A program made the position numbers and the translations under genes. A DNA stretch of 48,407 nucleotides from Flagellimonas abyssi (GTDB lineage: Bacteria > Bacteroidota > Bacteroidia > Flavobacteriales > Flavobacteriaceae), in the NCBI RefSeq assembly GCF_019457905.1, contig NZ_JAHZSV010000036.1, positions 1-48,407 of the forward strand. The letters run 5' to 3'. This document shows positions 42,953 through 48,407 of this stretch, one piece after another. Under the pieces are notes generated by a model. The model searched no databases. It was not told the DNA's origin and saw only the letters and a list, made by a program, of their open reading frames with translations. Positions within the stretch are counted from its first letter, which is position 1; each line of letters begins with the position of its first letter.

Positions 42953-43876
42953 ATGTTTGGCACATCAATCCATTGGACGACATTTTTTTATCTTCTCGTA
43001 GATACGTTTATAGTTCTATTGATATTTTACCATCATTCAACTAAAAAAATCCTAAGCAATCATTCTAGGTTTCTAAAGCTTGGATTACTTTTCATAACTT
43101 ATAACGCTACTGGCGGATTTCTACCCTTTGAAAACTTCCCAGGTCCCTTTATCCTTCAATATGTTATTACCTACGGTGTGGCCATAACCCTCTGTATTTA
43201 TTTAATATACTACCTGTATAAAGAATATGATATTCTTGTTGTTAGGATGCATTTTTCAATCCAAAATCTGGTAATTCTGGCAAGTAGCAGCTTTATTATG
43301 TTATTTCTAATTCCTTACTTCCTTACCAGTTCCCTCTATTGGGCTAGAGTCCTTTTTACAATTCCCATATCTATAATGGCCTTTATATTTCTGTGGTTCT
43401 TTTACAAAAGAATCTCAAACCTCGAAAATCCAAACCGCTTTTTCCTTAGAAGAAACAAATTTTCAGTCTTAAGTATAAGTTGTATAGCACTGTTGCCAAT
43501 TTTAACCGTTATTGGTGATTATCAATGGTTAACTTTTACTACAATGAACATTGCCTTTTATGCCGTAACCGCTATTAAAATAGATAGTCATCTTTACTTT
43601 TTAGAAAATAAAACCAAAATGTATAAAGTTTTTGCTTGGAACGAGAAACAAAGTAAATACCCGGCTAAGGACAAAATAATTTATGAAAATTTAACTAGAC
43701 GGGAAATTGAAGTCGGTTTATCTATTTTAAGTAACTTAACTTATAAAGAAATTGCCAAAGATTTATTTATCGCCAAAAACACTGTATCTAAGCACGCATC
43801 TAACATCTTCAAGAAAACAGGGGTAAAAAATAGGCGACAATTCTTATCCCGCTTTCGTAAAAAATTCAAAAAATAA
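42953..43876 (+). CDS. Seven-helix membrane protein with LuxR-type HTH
   Basis: The 307-residue protein has seven hydrophobic helices (about 8-25, 42-58, 66-87, 100-122, 126-147, 163-183, 187-204) and a C-terminal LuxR/GerE helix-turn-helix. That domain shows LTRREIEVGLSILSNLTYKE, IAKDLFIAKNTVSKHASNIF and KKTGVKNRRQFL. This is a one-component membrane regulator that could sense a membrane or extracellular signal and bind DNA. Palindromic repeats lie just downstream, before rteC, and are a natural target. Confidence 0.82.
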   Translation: MFGTSIHWTTFFYLLVDTFIVLLIFYHHSTKKILSNHSRFLKLGLLFITYNATGGFLPFENFPGPFILQYVITYGVAITLCIYLIYYLYKEYDILVVRMHFSIQNLVILASSSFIMLFLIPYFLTSSLYWARVLFTIPISIMAFIFLWFFYKRISNLENPNRFFLRRNKFSVLSISCIALLPILTVIGDYQWLTFTTMNIAFYAVTAIKIDSHLYFLENKTKMYKVFAWNEKQSKYPAKDKIIYENLTRREIEVGLSILSNLTYKEIAKDLFIAKNTVSKHASNIFKKTGVKNRRQFLSRFRKKFKK

Positions 43877-43929
43877 GTTAGGATGGCATCCTATTATTTC
43901 CTTAGAAATGCTTGGGTTTAATAGATTTC

Positions 43930-43964
43930 CGTAGGAAAATACGGTTTTTGCGTAGCCAAATACG
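43930..43964. promoter_or_regulatory. Tandem CGTA-N6-TACG operator-like repeats
   Basis: CGTAGGAAAATACG (43930-43943) and CGTAGCCAAATACG (43951-43964) are direct repeats, each itself an inverted repeat, 21 bp apart, in the gap between the LuxR-type gene and rteC. Confidence 0.5.
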
Positions 43965-44046
43965 CTGTAATTCACTTGTATTTTATTGTTTTGAATTTAT
44001 CTTTAAAGAATTCAATTAAACTTTTCAAAAATGATCCGTAAAATGG

Positions 44047-44892
44047 TTGGTGATGGATTTACAGTTACAAGCAGAAATACTACTGGAAAAACTGAACGAA
44101 ATTAAGCTTAAAAACAACGATATTTTAAATAGGGCTTTTCGTTCAATTGAAGTGTGCCGTAATCTCCTTAGTTTGTTCAAAAAGGAAATCATTGCAAATG
44201 AATTTGTTTCCCTAAAACAAGAAATAGACTTTTTTAAGAACATAAAACAAATCCCGTTGGTACAGCTTATTTATTTCTCAGAAATCCATTCTTTAGAAAT
44301 TCAATTTCCAAAAGCCGATAAAAAAGCCCAATTTAAATTCATTAAAAAGAAAATTGGCAAGCTTAACCGTTTCTTTCTGTATAATATTGATTTCGGGCAG
44401 TATGTCAATTCCAAAGCTACCCATTTTGATAAGGAATATTATACCCGTGATTATTTGGACACCTATCATATAACCACTTCAAAATTCTACTTTCAGGATC
44501 CCGAGTTTTGCACCCCAAGGGATATGCTCTTAGGTAAATTCAAAGCATACAATTTATTGGTTGTCTATTTGGATGAACGATTATTTAAGCTTAAAAATAA
44601 GCTAAATGGGAAAAGTGTTAAATCGAATACTACTGAAAAAATCCCCTGGCCATTTACCAATACCGATTGGGTGGAGCTAGTTTATGCTTTAAGTTTTGCC
44701 GGAATTGCAAATCAAAATGATTTAAGTATCATCAAACTCTCCAATAAGCTTCAAGAGATTTTTGATTTTAAACCTACCGGAAAAATCTACAATACCTACC
44801 AAGACATAAAAAATAGAAAACACAGCAGAACATTATTTTTGGACTCCCTAAGTACCTCCCTAATTTCTGAGATGAACAAGAGTGAAGAATAA
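44047..44892 (+). CDS. rteC: RteC-family excision/transfer regulator
   Basis: The 281-residue protein matches RteC of Bacteroides conjugative elements. It has a helical N-terminal half (coiled, about 1-110), then YYTRDYLDTYHITTSKFYFQ, and a winged-helix-like C-terminus with PWPFTNTDWVELVYAL and SFAGIANQND. In CTnDOT, RteC activates the excision genes. Here an excisionase-like HTH gene follows after a repeat-bearing gap of about 300 bp. Start 44053 (MDLQ) is an alternative. Confidence 0.85.
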   Translation: MVMDLQLQAEILLEKLNEIKLKNNDILNRAFRSIEVCRNLLSLFKKEIIANEFVSLKQEIDFFKNIKQIPLVQLIYFSEIHSLEIQFPKADKKAQFKFIKKKIGKLNRFFLYNIDFGQYVNSKATHFDKEYYTRDYLDTYHITTSKFYFQDPEFCTPRDMLLGKFKAYNLLVVYLDERLFKLKNKLNGKSVKSNTTEKIPWPFTNTDWVELVYALSFAGIANQNDLSIIKLSNKLQEIFDFKPTGKIYNTYQDIKNRKHSRTLFLDSLSTSLISEMNKSEE

Positions 44893-44902
44893 TTCTAAAA
44901 AC

Positions 44903-45066
44903 TGTTAAAAAAAGACCGTACTACGGTCGACCTACCGAAATCCTGCTTTTTAAGATTATCCATTTAATTTGATGTATTTTAATCTTGTAGTTCCCACAAG
45001 ACAAGGCTCAAAACCTATCATAATCAATCAAATTTCAAAATGTTAAATTTTGACCATACTACGGTT
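44903..45066. promoter_or_regulatory. Paired 26-bp repeats, candidate RteC-binding sites
   Basis: Two copies of a 26-bp element lie at 44903-44928 and 45041-45066, both starting TGTTAAA and ending in GACCrTACTACGGTy. The first ends in the perfect palindrome GACCGT-ACT-ACGGTC (44914-44928). They lie between rteC and the xis-like gene. Confidence 0.5.
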
Positions 45067-45130
45067 CTAATGGGGAATAAAATCCAATAAACTGGCCCAA
45101 TTTTGTAGAACGAAAGTCAAATCCTGCGAG

Positions 45131-45166
45131 GGGCTATTAAATTAGCTTAAAGCAATTTGTTAGCCC
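45131..45166. promoter_or_regulatory. Stem-loop upstream of the xis-like gene
   Basis: GGGCTA (45131-45136) pairs with TAGCCC (45161-45166), loop 24 nt, followed by TTTT. It may be an attenuator in the leader of the xis-like operon. Confidence 0.3.
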
Positions 45167-45189
45167 TTTTCATTTAAAACCGTTTTATT

Positions 45190-45474
45190 ATGCCAACAAG
45201 TATCATTACCACAGAAGATCTTCGGGAATTCAAAATGGAATTGCTCGATGACATTAAAAAATTGCTTTCCAATCAGTCTAAAGGAAAGCTCAAAAAATAC
45301 CTTAAATCTTCCGAAGTGATGGAATTACTTCAGGTCAGTCCGGGTACACTTCAAAACCTTCGCGTCAATGGCACATTGCCCTACACGAAAGTGGGCGGTA
45401 TCATTTACTACGATGCCGAGGAAATCCAGAATGTAATGACCGCAAATCGTGTGCAGCACGGATTAAATTCTTAG
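45190..45474 (+). CDS. Excisionase-like helix-turn-helix protein
   Basis: The 94-residue protein ends with a MerR/Xis-type winged HTH: KYLKSSEVMELLQVSPGTLQ and NLRVNGTLPYTKVGGIIYYD. This is the typical HTH_17 Xis form found in Bacteroidetes conjugative elements beside rteC. It probably acts in excision or in control of the replication gene 3 bp downstream. Confidence 0.8.
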   Translation: MPTSIITTEDLREFKMELLDDIKKLLSNQSKGKLKKYLKSSEVMELLQVSPGTLQNLRVNGTLPYTKVGGIIYYDAEEIQNVMTANRVQHGLNS

Positions 45475-45477
45475 GCG

Positions 45478-46230
45478 ATGAATTATATAAAGCTCCTCAA
45501 CGCGGCTTTTGAAAGATTCTTCTTCGACGACCGCCTCAATCCAACGCACATAAGTCTTTATATGGCCTTGTTCCAGGAATGGAACAGCAGCCGCTTTGCC
45601 GATGAGTTTTTTGTGAACCGGCGCGAGCTGATGCGCGTGGCCAAAATAGGTTCTAAATCTACATACCATCGGTGCGTGACCGATCTCGATTCGTGGGATT
45701 ATCTATCCTATTTTCCATCCAATAATCCATATAAAGGCAGTAAGATCAAGATGGCCATTATCGGGACAAGTGATGAACCGGATATGGGACAGTACAATCC
45801 CGAATTGGAACAGCTTGCGGAACGGTACCATCCCATATGTGAACCGGTAGTGTACCAGCACCATCCCACTAATGGACAAGCCGTGTACCCGCACCGTCCC
45901 GTGAGTGGACAAGCATTGGTATCTAATATAAACAATACCAAACAAGTAAACATTAATAAACAACCAAAGGGCAGGCAGGTCGTTTTAGATTTTTTTATTG
46001 AAAAAAGTTTTTCTGCTGATGAAGGAAAAAAATTCTTTGCACATTATGAAGCAAATGATTGGAAGACTAGCGATGGGAAAGCCATACGGGATTGGCAGGC
46101 TTTAGCCGTGAATTGGATGGATAGAACCGAATTATTTGCCAAAGAAAACAAACCAAACAAAAAGGGAGCGTCCCAAAATCGGGACAACCTGCGAACCACT
46201 AAAACCAAGGATTATGGACAACCCCTCTAA
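45478..46230 (+). CDS. Replication-initiator-like / primary regulator protein
   Basis: The 250-residue protein has a winged-helix N-terminal half (NPTHISLYMALFQEWN, VNRRELMRVAKIGSKSTYHR) resembling replication-initiator or regulator proteins of Bacteroidetes elements. Residues 118-148 contain short tandem repeats (HPICEPVVYQH, HPTNGQAVYPH, RPVSGQALV). The C-terminal part (residues 180-230) resembles DnaD/primosome-like segments (DWQALAVNWM). It overlaps the DnaC-like ATPase gene, so the two form a replication pair. Confidence 0.65.
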   Translation: MNYIKLLNAAFERFFFDDRLNPTHISLYMALFQEWNSSRFADEFFVNRRELMRVAKIGSKSTYHRCVTDLDSWDYLSYFPSNNPYKGSKIKMAIIGTSDEPDMGQYNPELEQLAERYHPICEPVVYQHHPTNGQAVYPHRPVSGQALVSNINNTKQVNINKQPKGRQVVLDFFIEKSFSADEGKKFFAHYEANDWKTSDGKAIRDWQALAVNWMDRTELFAKENKPNKKGASQNRDNLRTTKTKDYGQPL

Positions 46231-46876
46231 AATAACCGAAGGCGGCGTGGAATATTCGCTGGGAAAATTTGATGGGAAAAGCGTACTCTACGATTTTCCA
46301 AAAATCTTGATTTACCTCAATGCCAAAGGCAAACTCTTGTTCGGCGAAAAGTTTCGGATTTATGATGAGGATAGGGATATATTAAGAAAACTCTGCTCTT
46401 ATTTCATCAAGGATAAAGACAATTGCAAAACCTATGGAATCGACATTGATAAGGGGATTTTACTTTCTGGACCAGTGGGTTGCGGAAAAACAAGCCTAAT
46501 GAAATTGTTACGTCATTTGGTTCCGTTGCAACGTCCTTACGAAATGATTCCCTGCCGGAATGTAACCTTCAGTTTTAACCATTTAGGTTTTAAAACTGTT
46601 GAAGAATATGGCAATACAAAATTTTACTGTTTTGACGATCTGGGCGTGGAACCTGCCGGAAGGTTTTACGGCAAGGATCTCAATGTGATGGGCGAAGTCC
46701 TTTTATCGCGGTATGAACTTTACCTCCAAACCAAGCATAAAATCAAGACCCACGCCACCACGAACCTGAATGCGGAAGAACTGGAAGAACGCTATGGCAA
46801 CCGCGTTCGTAGCCGGATGCGGGAATTGTTTAATTTGATTGCATTTAATAAGGCGGCTGGGGATAAGAGGAAGTAG
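46214..46876 (+). CDS. DnaC-like AAA+ ATPase (helicase loader)
   Basis: The chosen start is MDNPSKIT (46214), overlapping the preceding gene by 17 bp. The 220-residue protein has Walker A GPVGCGKT (86-93) and Walker B FYCFDDLG (137-144). Near the C-terminus are THATTNLNAEELEERYG and RVRSRMRELFN (sensor and arginine-finger region). It is like DnaC/IstB helicase loaders and likely assists replication of the excised element with the upstream gene. Confidence 0.82.
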   Translation: MDNPSKITEGGVEYSLGKFDGKSVLYDFPKILIYLNAKGKLLFGEKFRIYDEDRDILRKLCSYFIKDKDNCKTYGIDIDKGILLSGPVGCGKTSLMKLLRHLVPLQRPYEMIPCRNVTFSFNHLGFKTVEEYGNTKFYCFDDLGVEPAGRFYGKDLNVMGEVLLSRYELYLQTKHKIKTHATTNLNAEELEERYGNRVRSRMRELFNLIAFNKAAGDKRK

Positions 46877-46972
46877 GTTAATTTCTGAAAGATTTATATA
46901 ACAAAATCACTTCTGAAATAAATTGCGCTATAATGTCCTTCAAGCTCTTTGTTAACTCTAAAAAAATATCTT

Positions 46973-47620
46973 TCATAATTTTAATGGTTCTTGAATGAAT
47001 AATAATATCGATAGTGCTATGCGATCAATATTGTTGTTATCTGAAATATAGGTGCCTTCATCTATATTGCTCAAAAAACCCAATTCCAACAGCACAGAAG
47101 GGCAATGACCAACTGTTTCCTGTAGCACCTGAAAGTTAGCAAACTTCAGGCCTCTACTTTTATACCCAATTGTTTTGCAAAGTACTCGTTCAATTTGATA
47201 GCCTATAAAAACAGATGCTTTAGAGAATTTCTCTTGTTTTCTTGAAGCATAGACCTCTATCCCTCTTGCATTGGGATTGTCTGAGTGATTACTATGTAAA
47301 GACACAAATAAATCAGCATCTAAAGCTTTTGCCAGCTTGGTTCTATCAGATAGTGAAATGAGCGTATCACTATACCTGGTCAAATAAATATCGAGTGGTT
47401 TTTCCAAGTCGTTATTTAACCTTAAAATCTCATTTGCAATAGACAAAACCACATCCTTTTCTTGGATGCCATTTATGCCAATTGCACCAGCATCTTTTCC
47501 ACCGTGTCCAACGTCAATCACAATTCGTTTTTGAGCACTCGTTTCTTGTCCAAAAATGAAGCACATTTTGAAGAGTAAAATCACAAAACTGACGTTTTTG
47601 AGCAGATTTTTCATTTTCAA
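46973..47620 (-). CDS. N-acetylmuramoyl-L-alanine amidase
   Basis: The 215-residue protein has a signal peptide (hydrophobic 8-24, ending near FGQ) and an Amidase_3 catalytic domain: VIDVGHGGKDAGA (zinc histidine), a mid-domain glutamate, LHSNHSDNPNARGIEVY and LLELGFLSN (catalytic Glu). Peptidoglycan amidases of this type occur in conjugative elements and loosen the wall for the transfer channel. It is divergent from the tra genes. Confidence 0.88.
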   Translation of the reverse strand: MKMKNLLKNVSFVILLFKMCFIFGQETSAQKRIVIDVGHGGKDAGAIGINGIQEKDVVLSIANEILRLNNDLEKPLDIYLTRYSDTLISLSDRTKLAKALDADLFVSLHSNHSDNPNARGIEVYASRKQEKFSKASVFIGYQIERVLCKTIGYKSRGLKFANFQVLQETVGHCPSVLLELGFLSNIDEGTYISDNNNIDRIALSILLFIQEPLKL

Positions 47621-47803
47621 TTTTCAGGTTATCAACAAGTTCCCTTCAAAAATCCATAGGATTTGATGCCAAATAATAACAACGGAATTCAAACAATATC
47701 AAATAATATTTTATTCACAAATATTTGATTTTCAGTTATTTATATTCAAATATATGTAAATTTCCAATAACGAAAATGAACCAAAAATTTAATCCGTTCC
47801 GTT

Positions 47804-48091
47804 ATGAAAAAATCACACTATTTAGCATCCATTCTTTCGCTCTTATCCACTTCGCTTTTTGCTCAAATTGGTGGCATCGAAGATTCCGTTAACGATGTAG
47901 GCGATACCATCAGAACCATATTTCCAATTTTATTAGGTGTCATCTTCTTGGTTGGCTTCCTTTTTAATGCAGGACACTTCTTTGGTGAAAATGCAGACCT
48001 GAAAAAAGGTATCACACGCGTACTTGTATTTGTACTCATAGCAGGTGCCGTCGTAGGCATATTTACTTATCTCATAGGAATTGTTGTATAA
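47804..48091 (+). CDS. TraE-like (DUF4134-like) conjugation protein
   Basis: The 95-residue protein has a signal peptide (cleavage near LFAQ) and two hydrophobic helices, the size and topology of a VirB2-like pilin or TraE. It opens the tra operon: 2 bp before the TraF-like gene. DUF4134 assignment is by size, topology and context. Confidence 0.6.
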   Translation: MKKSHYLASILSLLSTSLFAQIGGIEDSVNDVGDTIRTIFPILLGVIFLVGFLFNAGHFFGENADLKKGITRVLVFVLIAGAVVGIFTYLIGIVV

Positions 48092-48093
48092 CA

Positions 48094-48378
48094 ATGAAGA
48101 AGTTCGAGGTCTATAGAAACATTAGAAAACGGGCAGTCATTTTTGGGCTGCCCATTTCCCTGTTTGCCCTAATGATGGTTTCCATTTTGGCTTCGCTATT
48201 AATCATCATCTTCTCTTTCAGCTTTGGGATAATCATTGGTGTACTGGTATTCAACGCTTCCCTATATGTGGCTTTGACAAGAATAACCCACAATCCACAG
48301 CTATTTCAAATGGCAAAAGCCTTTCCGCAAATCATTAGTAACAAAAGAATTTCTGGCTTCGATTATGAACAAGATTAA
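48094..48378 (+). CDS. TraF-like (DUF4133-like) conjugation protein
   Basis: The 94-residue protein has a basic start and two closely spaced helices (about 15-60), matching the VirB3/TraF position in Bacteroidetes transfer operons. It overlaps the next start (ATG 48365). Confidence 0.65.
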   Translation: MKKFEVYRNIRKRAVIFGLPISLFALMMVSILASLLIIIFSFSFGIIIGVLVFNASLYVALTRITHNPQLFQMAKAFPQIISNKRISGFDYEQD

Positions 48379-48407
48379 CCTTTCGGCATATCAACCCATT
48401 GTAGATA
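48365..48407 (+). CDS. TraG/VirB4-type ATPase, first codons only
   Basis: ATG 48365 overlaps the TraF-like gene and opens MNKINLSAYQPIVD before the window ends. The order TraE-TraF-TraG and the LxxYxPI start suit a VirB4-type ATPase; only 14 codons are visible. Confidence 0.55.
   Translation, partial: MNKINLSAYQPIVD

Overview
The window reads as a marine-type flavobacterium (Bacteroidota, Flavobacteriia). The evidence is a type IX secretion sorting domain and SprB repeats, Bacteroidetes-type mobilization genes (BfmA/BtgA and MobB families), an IntDOT-like tyrosine recombinase, an RteC regulator, a CzcA pump fused to its TolC-like partner, and a TAnnTTTG-type -7 promoter element. No rRNA, complete tRNA or CRISPR array is visible. 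Nearly everything looks accessory: two mobile elements lie side by side.

Element 1 (about 25-18952) is an integrative mobilizable element. A 14-bp direct repeat resembling the 3' end of a tRNA on the minus strand marks both ends, and paired TTGyACAmC boxes with the same 12-bp pitch lie just inside each end. From right to left it carries an integrase, an XRE repressor with a divergent small gene, a HEPN-domain protein, an integrase remnant, a cysteine-containing membrane protein, an IS110-like remnant, a palindrome-rich candidate oriT, and the mobA/mobB pair. Two cargo blocks follow. The first is a markedly A+T-rich three-gene operon: a four-helix membrane protein, a membrane-anchored TIR/deoxyribosyltransferase-like protein, and a STAND NTPase of about 1240 residues with an N-terminal PD-(D/E)xK-like domain. 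This is a candidate anti-phage system. The second is a 5.2-kb gene for a type IX-secreted FG-GAP/SprB surface protein plus a lipoprotein, bracketed by diverged 152-bp direct repeats.

Element 2 (from about 18953 to beyond the right edge) looks like an integrative conjugative element. Its left part (19.6-42.4 kb) is a heavy-metal and ion-homeostasis island: DUF6660 protein, CusA/CzcA-TolC fusion, CusB-like adaptor, PII-like protein, two Fur-family regulators, P1B-4-type ATPase, CDF transporter, DUF305 protein, dihydrolipoyl dehydrogenase, frameshifted NhaA, LspA, CaCA antiporter, amino-acid permease, universal stress protein, and a recurrent SpoIIAA-like family (two intact, two broken copies). 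The right part (42.4-48.4 kb) is regulation, replication and transfer: a truncated asparaginase-like protein, a seven-helix LuxR-type regulator, RteC, an excisionase-like HTH protein, a replication-initiator-like protein, a DnaC-like ATPase, a peptidoglycan amidase, and the start of a tra operon (TraE-like, TraF-like, first codons of TraG/VirB4).

A plausible reading is tandem accretion of two elements at one attachment site, giving the host metal and ion tolerance, a surface adhesin and a phage-defence candidate. The three-gene STAND/TIR-like/membrane operon is the most likely under-described system here. The SpoIIAA-like family and the paired small proteins flanking the permease are the best small unknowns. 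All functional assignments come from reading motifs; no database search was run.
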